From Bacillus mycoides (GTDB lineage: Bacteria > Bacillota > Bacilli > Bacillales > Bacillaceae_G): a DNA stretch of 64,000 nt. The DNA lies in assembly GCF_018742245.1 (NCBI RefSeq), contig NZ_CP036132.1, positions 3,281,001 to 3,345,000 on the forward strand, read 5' to 3'. The notes under the pieces are model-generated. The model was not told where the DNA came from and made no database searches. It worked only from the letters and a program-made list of their open reading frames with translations. Below are positions 1 to 9,443 of the stretch, in pieces. The stretch's first letter is position 1; every line of letters begins with the position of its first letter. The position numbers and the translations under genes were made by a program.

Positions 1-27
1 ACTCTTCTCTATTTATCTCTTAAAAAC

Positions 28-72
28 AAAATAATGGAGATGACTATTTAAATAATCATCTCCATTATTTTA
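28..72 (-). terminator. Rho-independent terminator after nucleoside hydrolase
   Basis: A long stem (AAAATAATGGAGATGA pairing with TCATCTCCATTATTTT) sits just beyond the stop codon of the nucleoside hydrolase gene. It has A/T runs on both sides, so it may also end transcription arriving from the left. Confidence 0.8.
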
Positions 73-93
73 ACTTGTATGTTCCTATTATGT

Positions 94-1026
94 CTACGTC
101 ATAATTTTCACAAAATCCTCAAGAAACTTTTTATAATGTAATGACCAACCAATTCTCACCCAATTTTTCAATGCTTTCGCTTCAGGCTGCGGGCGAAAAT
201 CAGCGATACTTTCCCCTTTCGCAACTCCAATCGTATCAACATCAACACGGCGATACACGTAATCTAAAAGAGATGGATTTGCCGCTACCATCATCGTAAC
301 TACATCGTGCACTGGACTCCCTGTTATTTTTGGATTCAGGTTTTTATAAGCTTTATAATAATAATTGAAAATCGGTTCTATTAATTTCTTGAAATTCGTT
401 TTAGAATGTTTCGTAATGTATTTCACCATTTCCGGTGTAATAATCGCTTCTGAAGTAACGTTAAGCGGTATTAATGTCACATTTTTTGCATTTTGCATAA
501 CTAATTGTGATGCAATTGGGTCTCCATGAAAATTTGCTTCCGCGACTGGAGTAACATTTCCAGGCATTAAAAAAGCACCGCCCATTATATAATATTCTTT
601 CACATACTTCATCATCGGTTTCTCCAAAATAAATGCTGTCGCTAATGTTGTTGATCGACCAGCATCAACAATAATTAGTTCGCCCTTATATTTTTCAATG
701 ATATCGAAAAATGCACAAAATGATTTTATATTTGGAGAAAAGGCTTTCGGAGGCTTAATTGGTCCTAAGCCATCTGCACCGTGAATCTCCGGATAATACG
801 TCACAAAATCTCCGGATAAAGGAATTTTCGCACCATTAATAACAGGTATATCTTCTCGCCCTGCTAACTGTAATAAATATGCCGCATTACTCGTCGCCTT
901 TTCTTGTGTTACATTCCCATATCCCGTTACTACTCCAACAATATCAATATCAGGATGCAACAATCCATACATAATTGCTAAAGAGTCATCAATTCCTGGG
1001 TCTCCTAAAAATAATATTTTTTTCAT
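94..1026 (-). CDS. Inosine-uridine preferring nucleoside hydrolase family protein
   Basis: Hydrolyses the N-glycosidic bond of ribonucleosides, releasing base and ribose for salvage; cytoplasmic. The N-terminus carries the family Ca2+/ribose-binding motif DPGIDD (residues about 9-14), and the length (310 residues) is typical of the IunH/RihA-C family. I prefer the ATG at 1026 because a GGAG sequence lies 9 nt upstream and the protein then begins MKKILFLGDPGIDD; an ATG at 1041 is also open. It has its own terminator downstream and a separate operon (panF-yhdT) upstream. Which nucleoside it prefers cannot be read from the sequence. Confidence 0.9.
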   Translation of the reverse strand: MKKILFLGDPGIDDSLAIMYGLLHPDIDIVGVVTGYGNVTQEKATSNAAYLLQLAGREDIPVINGAKIPLSGDFVTYYPEIHGADGLGPIKPPKAFSPNIKSFCAFFDIIEKYKGELIIVDAGRSTTLATAFILEKPMMKYVKEYYIMGGAFLMPGNVTPVAEANFHGDPIASQLVMQNAKNVTLIPLNVTSEAIITPEMVKYITKHSKTNFKKLIEPIFNYYYKAYKNLNPKITGSPVHDVVTMMVAANPSLLDYVYRRVDVDTIGVAKGESIADFRPQPEAKALKNWVRIGWSLHYKKFLEDFVKIMT

Positions 1027-1111
1027 AGACCTCAACTCCATCCCATCAATTGTTATTACTTTATGAATGTATGGCGGAATACAGACTGAAAAAGAAAATT
1101 TTGTATAAACA

Positions 1112-1151
1112 AAAAACGTAGGAACTTCGCATTAGAAGTCCCTACGTTTTT
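1112..1151 (-). terminator. Terminator of the yhdT-panF operon
   Basis: AAAACGTAGG and ACTTC on the left pair with GAAGT and CCTACGTTTT on the right, followed on the minus strand by a T-run. It lies directly after the panF stop codon. Confidence 0.8.
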
Positions 1152-1159
1152 CTATATTT

Positions 1160-2593
1160 TTATGCTACTTTTTTCATCGTAAACATACTACCAATTATAT
1201 ACGCAATAAATGCAAAGCAAATCGGAAAAACAACTGTATGTATACCGAATGGATTAGGATAGCAAAGGTGAATAAACATATAGGAACCTACTCCAACTAA
1301 AATAGATGCGAGAGCTCCAGTTGCATTTCCCTTTTTCCAATATAACCCTAACACAATCGGCCAAATGAACGCTGCTTCTAAACCACCGAAAGAAAATAAA
1401 TTTAACCAAATTAAAAAATCTGGTGGTTTAATAGCCGCTGCATAAACAAGCAGTCCTACGATACCAGTAATCCACAGACTTCCTTTTTTTATCGTACTAG
1501 CCGCTGCATCTTTATTTATGTAGTTCACATATATATCTTTAATAATTGACGAACTTACAAGTAATAATAATGAGTTCACAGTAGACATTATCGCTGCCAT
1601 TGGTGCAGCTAAGAAAACTCCAGCTAACCAAGGTGGCAACACCTCCATCGCGAGTAGCGGCATTACTTTATCTGGTACCGTTATGCCTGGAAGGACTACT
1701 CTTGCAAACACACCTGTTAAATGCATACCAATCATAATTGTACCGACGACAACCGTTCCAATGATTAATGCTTGGTGCATAGCTTTTGAATTTTTATAAG
1801 ACATAGCACGCACACTAATTTGCGGTAATCCAACGACACCAATTCCAATTAAAATCCAAAATGATGTGACATATGATTTCGTTAAACTTCCATCCGCTCC
1901 GAACGGTGTTATTAAATTCGGATTAATTTGAATAAGTTCCTGCATAATCTTTTCAACTCCGCCACCAGCAATGACAGTAGCAATTAAAATGATTGTTGTT
2001 CCGGCTAACATAATGATTCCTAATAACGTATCTGATAAAGCGACTGCACGAAATCCACCAATTAACACATACACAAGTACAGAAAATGTAAATAAAAATA
2101 GTGCCGTTGTGTAGGAAAGTCCTGTTAGCGACTCAATTAATCGTCCGCCGCCAACCCACTGGGCTACTGTTGCTGAGAACAAAAAGATTATAATACATAA
2201 CGCAGAAAGAACAACTACCGCTTTATTATTGTATCTGCCCTTTAAATAATCAATAAGCGTAATTGCTTCCATCTTCCTAGCGATAATAGCAAACTTTTTA
2301 CCGATAACCGTTAAAACGATATATCCTGTTACAACTTGAATCGCTGATAACAGCACCCATCCAAGACCTATATTGTAAGCAATACCAGGCCCGCCGATAA
2401 AGCTACTTGCACTACCGTACGTAGCAATCATCGTCATAGCTAATAATAAACCACCAAGTTCACGCCCACCAAGAAAATATTCTTGTAAAAATTTATTATT
2501 AGCGGTTGCTTGTACACGTCTTGATGCATATACACCAATTAAAAACACAACGATAAAAGAAATTATCATTGGGATTATTACATACCAATTCAT
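1160..2593 (-). CDS. panF: Sodium/pantothenate symporter (SSS family)
   Basis: Predicted Na+-driven solute uptake protein of the plasma membrane. The 477-residue protein has about 13 hydrophobic segments and the family's glycine-rich early region (YGSASSFIGGPGIAYNIG, about residues 58-75). PanF is the likeliest assignment because the gene directly upstream encodes a YhdT-type small membrane protein, the usual PanF partner in Bacillus and enterics. The start lies 3 nt after the yhdT stop and its GAGG ribosome-binding site lies inside the yhdT 3' end, so the two are probably translationally coupled. Pantothenate as substrate is inferred from family and context. Confidence 0.85.
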   Translation of the reverse strand: MNWYVIIPMIISFIVVFLIGVYASRRVQATANNKFLQEYFLGGRELGGLLLAMTMIATYGSASSFIGGPGIAYNIGLGWVLLSAIQVVTGYIVLTVIGKKFAIIARKMEAITLIDYLKGRYNNKAVVVLSALCIIIFLFSATVAQWVGGGRLIESLTGLSYTTALFLFTFSVLVYVLIGGFRAVALSDTLLGIIMLAGTTIILIATVIAGGGVEKIMQELIQINPNLITPFGADGSLTKSYVTSFWILIGIGVVGLPQISVRAMSYKNSKAMHQALIIGTVVVGTIMIGMHLTGVFARVVLPGITVPDKVMPLLAMEVLPPWLAGVFLAAPMAAIMSTVNSLLLLVSSSIIKDIYVNYINKDAAASTIKKGSLWITGIVGLLVYAAAIKPPDFLIWLNLFSFGGLEAAFIWPIVLGLYWKKGNATGALASILVGVGSYMFIHLCYPNPFGIHTVVFPICFAFIAYIIGSMFTMKKVA

Positions 2594-2596
2594 CTA

Positions 2597-2875
2597 TCAT
2601 TCCTCACTTTTTTCTTCCTCATCGAGTGAAATATCTTGAAATAAAAAACGAACAACTAAAATAAGCAAAATAACCATTACGATAAATCCAACGATACAGC
2701 TATAAAAAAACCATGCTGGAAAACCTAATACATATGTATATTCACTCGGATCCTTACTTCCAAGCCCATAAGCAAATCCATACCATATTATAAAATTAAT
2801 AATAGCTAATCCAAGACCAATTAACGCTTCTCTATGGGCAACTCGAAAGCGCGGATCATCATGATAATTCTTCAT
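2597..2875 (-). CDS. YhdT family small membrane protein (DUF997)
   Basis: A 92-residue protein with two hydrophobic segments (about residues 17-38 and 53-78) separated by a short polar loop, and an acidic C-terminal tail (DEEEKSEE). This matches the YhdT/DUF997 family that is co-transcribed with panF in many bacteria. The stop codon lies 3 nt upstream of the panF start. Molecular role is unknown; it is presumed to be an accessory of the symporter. Confidence 0.8.
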   Translation of the reverse strand: MKNYHDDPRFRVAHREALIGLGLAIINFIIWYGFAYGLGSKDPSEYTYVLGFPAWFFYSCIVGFIVMVILLILVVRFLFQDISLDEEEKSEE

Positions 2876-3147
2876 TTTCTCCCTCCTCTCACGATGTATA
2901 ATTGTACCACTGTTTTTCTAGTTTTTCCTACTAGAAAACAAAAACGCGCAGGATTTTTTGTAATTATATAGAATACAATGTTTCATTACATATTTTTTAC
3001 AATTGTAACGAAAATGAAATTTGAATTTTCAGCATTTTTTATTTATGATTTTAAGTAGAGGCTTTTCATCTAGTTCCCACATCCTTGATTTCGGAATAAA
3101 CGCTGTCTCGTACTGCGTTTAAATTATATTTTCAAGGGGGTTATACA

Positions 3148-4632
3148 ATGAGTCAACTAGCTGTAAATCTTCATGAAAAGGTAGAGAAATTTCTTCAAGG
3201 CACAAAGAAACTATATGTGAACGGAGCGTTCATTGAAAGCGCTTCCGGAAAAACTTTTAAAACTCCTAATCCAGCAACTGGTGAAACACTCGCTATCGTT
3301 GCTGAAGCTGGTCGCGAAGACATTCATAAAGCTGTTGTAGCTGCTCGAATGGCTTTCGATGAAGGTCCTTGGTCACGCATGAGCACTGCTGAACGAAGCC
3401 GTCTTATGTACAAACTTGCTGATTTAATGGAAGAGCATAAAGAAGAGCTGGCACAGCTTGAAACGTTAGATAACGGAAAGCCAATCCGCGAAACTTTAGC
3501 AGCAGACGTTCCTCTTGCAATTGAACATATGCGCTATTATGCTGGCTGGGCTACAAAAATCGTTGGACAAACAATCCCTGTTTCTGGTGAATATTTTAAC
3601 TATACACGCCATGAAGCTGTTGGTGTTGTCGGTCAAATTATCCCATGGAACTTCCCACTTCTTATGGCAATGTGGAAAATGGGTGCAGCCCTTGCAACAG
3701 GATGTACAATCGTTTTAAAACCTGCAGAACAAACTCCACTATCCGCTCTATACTTAGCTGAATTAATTGAAGAAGCTGGATTCCCGAAAGGCGTTATTAA
3801 CATCGTTCCTGGATTCGGTGAAACAGCTGGACAAGCTCTCGTTAATCATCCACTCGTAGATAAAATTGCATTTACAGGCTCTACTCCAGTCGGCAAACAA
3901 ATTATGAGACAAGCATCTGAATCGTTAAAACGCGTTACATTAGAGCTTGGTGGTAAGTCGCCAAACATTATTTTACCAGACGCTGACTTATCTCGAGCGA
4001 TTCCTGCTGCCCTGTCTGGTGTTATGTTTAACCAAGGACAAGTGTGCTGTGCTGGGTCACGCTTATTTATTCCGAAGAAAATGTACGATAATGTCATGGC
4101 TGATCTCGTTCTATATTCAAAAAAATTAAATCAAGGCGCTGGTCTAAATCCAGAGACTACAATCGGACCTCTCGTTTCTGAAGAACAGCAAAAACGTGTA
4201 ATGGGCTATATTGAAAAAGGCATTGCAGAAGGTGCTGAAGTACTTTGCGGAGGAAACAAACCATTCGATCAAGGTTACTTCGTTTCTCCTACAGTATTCG
4301 CTGATGTAAATGATGAGATGACAATCGCTAAAGAAGAAATTTTTGGTCCAGTTATTTCTGCATTACCGTTTAACGATATTGATGAAGTAATTGATCGTGC
4401 GAATAAATCACAATTCGGCTTAGCGGCTGGTGTATGGACAGAAAACGTAAAAACTGCACATTATATTGCAAGCAAAGTACGTGCAGGTACAGTATGGGTA
4501 AACTGTTATAACGTCTTTGATGCAGCATCTCCATTTGGAGGATTTAAACAATCTGGCCTTGGCCGCGAAATGGGATCTTACGCGCTGAACAACTATACAG
4601 AAGTGAAGAGCGTTTGGATTAACTTAAATTAA
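3148..4632 (+). CDS. NAD(P)+-dependent aldehyde dehydrogenase
   Basis: Oxidises aldehydes to carboxylates with NAD(P)+ in the cytoplasm. The 494-residue protein has the complete ALDH superfamily pattern: cofactor-binding IIPWNFPLLM (about residues 168-177), the catalytic glutamate motif LELGGKSPNIIL (about 266-277) and the nucleophilic cysteine in FNQGQVCCAG (about 293-302). Overall it resembles the DhaS/ALDH1-2 class. The start is preceded by AAGGGGG, 9 nt upstream. It is monocistronic with a bidirectional terminator shared with the convergent fabG-like gene. The natural aldehyde is not evident. Confidence 0.92.
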   Translation: MSQLAVNLHEKVEKFLQGTKKLYVNGAFIESASGKTFKTPNPATGETLAIVAEAGREDIHKAVVAARMAFDEGPWSRMSTAERSRLMYKLADLMEEHKEELAQLETLDNGKPIRETLAADVPLAIEHMRYYAGWATKIVGQTIPVSGEYFNYTRHEAVGVVGQIIPWNFPLLMAMWKMGAALATGCTIVLKPAEQTPLSALYLAELIEEAGFPKGVINIVPGFGETAGQALVNHPLVDKIAFTGSTPVGKQIMRQASESLKRVTLELGGKSPNIILPDADLSRAIPAALSGVMFNQGQVCCAGSRLFIPKKMYDNVMADLVLYSKKLNQGAGLNPETTIGPLVSEEQQKRVMGYIEKGIAEGAEVLCGGNKPFDQGYFVSPTVFADVNDEMTIAKEEIFGPVISALPFNDIDEVIDRANKSQFGLAAGVWTENVKTAHYIASKVRAGTVWVNCYNVFDAASPFGGFKQSGLGREMGSYALNNYTEVKSVWINLN

Positions 4633-4635
4633 CGA

Positions 4636-4670
4636 GAAAGAACCTGACCCTACTCGGTCAGGTTCTTTTC
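4636..4670. terminator. Bidirectional terminator between aldehyde dehydrogenase and fabG-like gene
   Basis: GAAAGAACCTGACC pairs with GGTCAGGTTCTTTT around a 6-nt loop, and serves two converging genes. Confidence 0.85.
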
Positions 4671-4683
4671 ATTATGTATTCAC

Positions 4684-5424
4684 TTACACTTGCAACCCAC
4701 CGCTCACATTTAATACCTCTCCTGTAATGTAAGACGCATACTCTGATGCTAAAAAGGCAGCTGCGTTTGCAATATCTTCCGGTGTTCCGATTCTTCCAAC
4801 TGGAATCGCTCCAACCATTTTCTCTTTTACTTTATCCGGTATTGTTTTTGTCATATCAGTATCCATAAACCCTGGACAAATCGCATTACACGTAATACCA
4901 AAACTTCCCACCTCTTTCGCTGCTGTTTTTGTTAAGCCTACAACCCCTGCCTTTGTAGCCGCATAATTTGCTTGTCCAATATTTCCTTCCCTACTAATAG
5001 AAGAAATATTAATAATCCGTCCATATTGTTGTTGTCTCATATAAAGAAGTGCTGGCTGCATACAATAAAAAACGCCAGTTAAGTTCACTTGTAATACTTG
5101 TTCCCAAGCAGACTTCTCCATCTTATGTAACATTGCATCTTTTGTAATCCCAGCGTTATTCACTAAAATATGTAATGTACCAAATTTTTGCACCGCATAT
5201 TCAATTAACGACTTCGCTTCATTTTGATTACTCACATCACATCGATATAAGCTCACATCATACCCTTCATCTGATAATTCACGTGTCGTTTCTTGTAGCT
5301 TCTCTTCATTTACATCACTAATTAATACTTTAGCCCCTAGTTTTGCAAAAACTCGTGCAATTTCTTTTCCAATCCCCTGCGCAGCACCCGTTACAACAGC
5401 TGTTTTCCCATTCAACAAGTCCAT
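4684..5424 (-). CDS. Short-chain dehydrogenase, FabG-like 3-oxoacyl reductase
   Basis: NADPH-dependent reductase of the SDR superfamily, classical type. The 246-residue protein shows the cofactor motif TGAAQGIG (about residues 12-19), the structural NNAG motif, and the catalytic Ser-Tyr-Lys set (SSISREG...YAATK, about residues 139-157). Closest family members are FabG paralogues and acetoacetyl-CoA reductases. The gene stands alone, not in a fab operon, so a secondary role in acyl-CoA metabolism is as likely as a role in fatty-acid synthesis. Confidence 0.85.
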   Translation of the reverse strand: MDLLNGKTAVVTGAAQGIGKEIARVFAKLGAKVLISDVNEEKLQETTRELSDEGYDVSLYRCDVSNQNEAKSLIEYAVQKFGTLHILVNNAGITKDAMLHKMEKSAWEQVLQVNLTGVFYCMQPALLYMRQQQYGRIINISSISREGNIGQANYAATKAGVVGLTKTAAKEVGSFGITCNAICPGFMDTDMTKTIPDKVKEKMVGAIPVGRIGTPEDIANAAAFLASEYASYITGEVLNVSGGLQV

Positions 5425-5532
5425 CCCTATCCCCCATTTCTATTAGTTATATTGTATATTTCGGCTCTATGCTTTCCAAATCCTCTTTGTATAAAAAAGT
5501 CTATTTGTGTCAAACTAACTTTGCAACGCCGC

Positions 5533-5690
5533 ATAAAGTGAAACTTTAATCAGTAGGGAGTTTGTTCATCCCCCACTGATTATTAGCCCTCACCAATCGG
5601 GTATTTACGGGCAGTTAATCTCCCACCTAGCTTCTTTGTTCCATCTGAATTTTGAGGTGGGAGTTTTACTACCCGTTTATGCGGGATAAA
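5533..5690 (+). repeat. bcr1 repeat, copy 1
   Basis: A 158-bp element bounded by ATAAA at both ends, beginning ATAAAGTGAAACTTTAATCA and ending with a small CCCG...CGGG hairpin then ATAAA. It shares this layout with the copies at 19929, 38961 and 53526. The flanks and length match the bcr1 element described for the B. cereus group. It ends 20 bp before the start codon of the YfhD-like gene, so its last bases adjoin that gene's ribosome-binding site. Confidence 0.88.
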
Positions 5691-5710
5691 ACACAAGGAG
5701 ATTGTGTCGA

Positions 5711-5860
5711 ATGAAAAAAAAGAATGTAAATCGAAACAAAACTGCCGATGGCATTGATGTTGAGTTCGCTCGCGAACTCGCTGACCACAATGACTTAGAA
5801 GCAAACGCACGTGCAAATGCCGCTGATGCACGTCAAAAACGCCAATCAACAGAAAAATAA
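5711..5860 (+). CDS. YfhD family small protein
   Basis: A 49-residue, charged protein: a basic N-terminus, then DGIDVEFARELADHNDLEAN and a C-terminal RANAADARQKRQ-type stretch. The EFxxELAD...EAxARANAADxRQ pattern is that of the Bacillus YfhD family, small proteins of unknown function found in spore-formers. An AAGGAG ribosome-binding site lies 11 nt upstream. The gene begins immediately after a bcr1 repeat and shares a terminator with the convergent cyclase gene. A spore-related role is plausible from the family's distribution but not shown here. Confidence 0.8.
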   Translation: MKKKNVNRNKTADGIDVEFARELADHNDLEANARANAADARQKRQSTEK

Positions 5861-5910
5861 GGCACTACAACGTTCCTTATTCTTTTCAACAGGGACCTAC
5901 TACCCATCAA

Positions 5911-5938
5911 AATAAACCGAGAGTATCTCTCGGTTTAT
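5911..5938. terminator. Bidirectional terminator, YfhD gene / cyclase
   Basis: AATAAACCGAGAG and CTCTCGGTTTATT form a stem with a 3-nt loop; the cyclase stop codon lies inside it. Confidence 0.85.
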
Positions 5939-7788
5939 TTTCTATATTTCTTTACGTAGTGCGCTAAAGCAAGTAACGGATATATATGCCCATAACTATG
6001 GTAGCGAATATAAAAGCCACCCGGTAACCCTGTACCAGTAGGATATTTTTCATTCATAGTAGACTGCGCGAGCAAATATGAAATTCCTTTTCGAATAATC
6101 GGTGTTTCTTGATCGTAGTAAGAAATAAGTGCATCAAGTGCCCACGCTGTTTGTGACGGCGTGCTAAAGGGTAAAGAAATAATTTTTTTCTCTACACTAC
6201 TTTGACAGGATTCTCCCCACCCTCCGTCTTCATGCTGTAAATGCTCGAGCCATGAAGCTGCTTTTTTCAACGATGGATGAGTAGAAGGCACTTCTACTGC
6301 ACGTAAGCCTGTCATCGTTGCCCATGTCCCGTATATATAACATATCCCCCATTTTCCATACCATGATCCATTCTGTTCCTGTACATCCATTAACCATTTG
6401 ATAGCTTTCTTTTTTCGCTCTTCAGACAATTCATTCGGTGCATACGTTCCGAATAATTCTAACACCCTACCTGTAATATCTGGTGTGGACGGATCGGTTA
6501 TCATATCACTCGCATTTTCAATCGGCAAATTCGATAGTAACTTGCTCGTTACCCCTCGTTCAAAAGCTCCCCAGCCTCCATCATTGTTTTGCAATCCTTT
6601 TACCCATTTCACGCCTCTTCCCCAAGCCTTATCTACTCTATCATTCCCTCTACTTCGCGCTAACGCTCTAAGGACAGCCGTAGTATCGTCTATATCAGGG
6701 ATCGTCGTATTAACATCTGAAAATCCCCAACCGCCAGCTACAAGTGATGATGCATGTACGCTCCAATCTACCTTTTTAGTTTGTTGTTTTTGCAATAAAT
6801 ACTCTGTCGCCCTTTGAATCATCTTATTTTCATTTGTAACTTTAGCTTCTTGCAATGAATAGCTAAGTAAAGCGGTATCCCATACGGTAGAAGGAGAATT
6901 TTGCAAATGACTTCCTCTGTCCATCTTCCATATATAAGATTTTAATCCTGTCACAGCTTTCTCAATAATTGGAGACTGAATAGAGTGCCCTAATGCAAGC
7001 AAAGCATAAATCATATAAAACGTAGCACTCGCGTAACTATACAAAGTTCCATTTTCATCTATACGCTCCTTCATAAAGCGCTCTACTTCTTCGTATCCTT
7101 TATGATGTAACGATAATGGATACGATATTACCTTTTTCACATCACCTACAAACGATTGAAACAGCGGAGACCGCTCCTCTCGAAACCATTGCCCACCCCC
7201 GCCTGCAATATGATTTAAATTTGGCAATAACTTTTTCTCTACACGGAATCTCTTATTCATACAAATCATCATCGGAATTAAATGTATACGCGCTGAGCTG
7301 CTTAGCTCAAATATACTGAGGGGGGAGTCATCTTGTAAAAATAAGATTGGCGTTGGAAAGTGAAAAAGCGCAGGAAATTCATATTCTCCATGAATCGCTA
7401 ATAAAAATTTCGTCATAAAATGAGCACGAGAAACTCCCCCGTGTTCCTTAATAAACATTTCAGCTCGCCTCATATTCATATCTTCTTTCGAATATTTTTC
7501 CGAAGCAAGTAAAGCAGCATATGCTTGAATCGTGGCGGATAAATTCCCTCCCCTTTCATCTTCATATAATTTCCAAGTCCCTTCATTTGTTTGAAGAGAT
7601 GCTAACCTTTTCACAAACGGTTCTATTTCGTCATTTCGCCCTAATAATTTGAGTAAAAAAATCATATGACAATCCGTTAGTAAAGCTCCTTCAAAACAAA
7701 ATGACCACGTTCCGTCTTGCCTTTGCATCGTTTGAAGTGCAGTCGTTCTCCGCTCTATCTCCTCACGCACTTTGTCATATAGTAGCAC
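5935..7788 (-). CDS. sqhC: Squalene-hopene cyclase / sporulenol synthase
   Basis: Class II triterpene cyclase that protonates a linear isoprenoid and folds it into a polycyclic product; membrane-associated. The protein contains the protonating DxDD motif (DIDDTTAVLR, about residue 365) and repeated QW-type motifs (QxxDGxW/G, for example MQRQDGTWSF, LQNNDGGWGAF, QEQNGSWYGKWG). The length of about 617 residues fits. In B. subtilis the orthologue makes sporulenol from a C35 terpene during sporulation, so hopene is not the only possible product. The GTG at 7788 has AAGGGTGG 7 nt upstream and is preferred to the GTG at 7797. Confidence 0.9.
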   Translation of the reverse strand: MLLYDKVREEIERRTTALQTMQRQDGTWSFCFEGALLTDCHMIFLLKLLGRNDEIEPFVKRLASLQTNEGTWKLYEDERGGNLSATIQAYAALLASEKYSKEDMNMRRAEMFIKEHGGVSRAHFMTKFLLAIHGEYEFPALFHFPTPILFLQDDSPLSIFELSSSARIHLIPMMICMNKRFRVEKKLLPNLNHIAGGGGQWFREERSPLFQSFVGDVKKVISYPLSLHHKGYEEVERFMKERIDENGTLYSYASATFYMIYALLALGHSIQSPIIEKAVTGLKSYIWKMDRGSHLQNSPSTVWDTALLSYSLQEAKVTNENKMIQRATEYLLQKQQTKKVDWSVHASSLVAGGWGFSDVNTTIPDIDDTTAVLRALARSRGNDRVDKAWGRGVKWVKGLQNNDGGWGAFERGVTSKLLSNLPIENASDMITDPSTPDITGRVLELFGTYAPNELSEERKKKAIKWLMDVQEQNGSWYGKWGICYIYGTWATMTGLRAVEVPSTHPSLKKAASWLEHLQHEDGGWGESCQSSVEKKIISLPFSTPSQTAWALDALISYYDQETPIIRKGISYLLAQSTMNEKYPTGTGLPGGFYIRYHSYGHIYPLLALAHYVKKYRK

Positions 7789-7861
7789 ACCGCTCACCCA
7801 CCCTTTCTAAGTCCGTATACGATATTCGAAAACTTAGCTAAATATGTATGAAAACAAAGAA

Positions 7862-7892
7862 AAGCAGAACGTGTATTACACACATTCTGCTT
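7862..7892 (-). terminator. Terminator of yuiD-like gene
   Basis: AAGCAGAA(c)GTGT pairs with ACAC(a)TTCTGCTT, directly overlapping the stop codon at 7891. Confidence 0.75.
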
Positions 7893-8316
7893 ACAAACAA
7901 TACCCAACCCCGACAACAATTCCTAATAGTGCACCAACAACAACTTGATAGGGTGTATGTCCAACGAGCTCATTTAACTTTTTATATTCTGTTTGTCTAC
8001 CATGAAAAAAATCATTCAATATTTTCGCTTGCTTACTAACCGCAAGCCTTACTCCTGAAGCATCGTACATAACAATAATGGCAAAAATAGCGGCAACCGC
8101 AAATATTGGACTCTCCACACCTTCCACCACTCCGACACCTGTAGCAAGTGCAGTAACAGTCGACGCATGCGAACTTGGCATTCCACCTGAAGCAAAGAAC
8201 TTAGCAAAATCAAACTCGCCTGTTTTTATTAATTTAAAAACGACTTTCGTTAACTGTGCTAAAAACCAAGAAATTACAGCTGCTATAAGTGGGTCATTAT
8301 GTAAAATTGTTTCCAT
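7891..8316 (-). CDS. Divergent PAP2 family membrane protein (YuiD-like)
   Basis: Integral membrane protein of the acid phosphatase/VanZ-like 'divergent PAP2' family (DUF212, B. subtilis YuiD). About 141 residues from the preferred ATG at 8316, which has GAGGAG 8 nt upstream. A longer reading from 8397 would add a hydrophobic leader but lacks a good ribosome-binding site. The family signature GGMPSSHASTVTALATGVG (about residues 44-62) corresponds to the PAP2 phosphatase SxxxSxHA region. Four hydrophobic segments follow. A lipid-phosphate substrate is expected for PAP2-like proteins, but the divergent family is uncharacterised. Confidence 0.85.
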   Translation of the reverse strand: METILHNDPLIAAVISWFLAQLTKVVFKLIKTGEFDFAKFFASGGMPSSHASTVTALATGVGVVEGVESPIFAVAAIFAIIVMYDASGVRLAVSKQAKILNDFFHGRQTEYKKLNELVGHTPYQVVVGALLGIVVGVGYCL

Positions 8317-8374
8317 GTTTTTCAGCTCCTCACTGACTATAATGGAATTTCTATATAATATAAGTATAAAGAAA

Positions 8375-8398
8375 AATGCGTAGAAAATACTACGCATT
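8375..8398 (-). terminator. Terminator of rarD
   Basis: AATGCGTAG pairs with CTACGCATT and is followed on the minus strand by TTTTTC. It overlaps the rarD stop. Confidence 0.75.
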
Positions 8399-9338
8399 AT
8401 GATACTTTTGCTGATTTATTTTTAATAAATTTTGGTTGTTTCTGTAGTAGAAACTTTGTTTTCGCCATTGAAAAGACAAATAAAGCAATCCATATACAGA
8501 AAAACGCAATCATATGAGTAGATGTGAAATGTTCACCAAAAACGAACACACCTAAAATTAAACTAATAGTCGGCGCGATGTATTGTAAAAATCCTATCAT
8601 ATAGAGCGGAATAAGTTGTGCTCCTTTAGCAAAATAAAAGAGTGGTAACGCTGTAACAATACCCGCCCCTATTAAAAGAAACGTTGATATTGCCGAAATA
8701 GAACCGAACGAACCAAAGCCATGAACTCCTGTCATAAACAAATATATAAGTGCAAATGGCGTCACTAACATCGTTTCCATCGTAAGCCCAATTGTTGCGT
8801 CGTAATTTAATAATTTTTTCGTTAATCCATATAATCCAAATGAAAAAGCAAGTGAAAGAGAAACCCATGGAATTGATCCGAAACGTATCGTTAAAATAAC
8901 AACGCCTAATCCAGCTAAACCAACCGCAACATATTGCCAAAAATTAAGCTTCTCTTTTAAAACAACTGTACCAAGTAAAATACTTATAAGTGGATTAATA
9001 TAATACCCAAGACTTGCTTCGATTACATGGTTATGATTTACGGCCCATATGTATACAAACCAGTTTCCACTAATAAGTACCGAAGCAATTGTTAATGACA
9101 TTAATAATTTAGGTCGTTTAAAAAGGGCCACTAACTCCCCACCAAACTGACGAAACCTCTTCGTTACTCCTAAAACTAACAACATAAAAACAAATGCCCA
9201 AACGATGCGGTGTGCTAATATTTCATCCGCCGGTACTTCCTCCACCCATTTCCAATAAATCGGAAGAACTCCCCACATCGTATACGCACCCGCCGCATAT
9301 ATAATCCCCTGCTTTTGCTCTGCTGTTTGACTCCCCAT
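8397..9338 (-). CDS. rarD: EamA/RarD family transporter
   Basis: Ten-transmembrane-segment protein of the drug/metabolite transporter superfamily; 313 residues with two EamA repeats. The N-terminal pattern GIIYAAGAYTMWGVLPIYWK and the HRIVWAF segment (about residues 42-49) are characteristic of RarD, the clade named for chloramphenicol sensitivity in enterics. It stands alone with its own terminator. An AGGAG lies upstream of the ATG. Substrate is unknown. Confidence 0.88.
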   Translation of the reverse strand: MGSQTAEQKQGIIYAAGAYTMWGVLPIYWKWVEEVPADEILAHRIVWAFVFMLLVLGVTKRFRQFGGELVALFKRPKLLMSLTIASVLISGNWFVYIWAVNHNHVIEASLGYYINPLISILLGTVVLKEKLNFWQYVAVGLAGLGVVILTIRFGSIPWVSLSLAFSFGLYGLTKKLLNYDATIGLTMETMLVTPFALIYLFMTGVHGFGSFGSISAISTFLLIGAGIVTALPLFYFAKGAQLIPLYMIGFLQYIAPTISLILGVFVFGEHFTSTHMIAFFCIWIALFVFSMAKTKFLLQKQPKFIKNKSAKVS

Positions 9339-9443
9339 CTTCCCTGTTCTCCTCTTCTCTTTTTTTCTTCATTATAAGGTCTCACATACTTACTTTACCA
9401 ATATTCAATCTGCATTTCTTTCGACATTCCTCTTGCAAATCCG

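Noticed and set aside
3110..3147. GTTTAA and GGGTTAT before the aldehyde dehydrogenase gene as a sigma-B promoter
   Set aside because: The GGGTTAT lies at the ribosome-binding site, leaving no room for a transcript start upstream of the ATG.
5583..5849. 88-codon ORF on the minus strand
   Set aside because: It covers part of a bcr1 repeat and the YfhD-like gene in antisense, with no ribosome-binding site.
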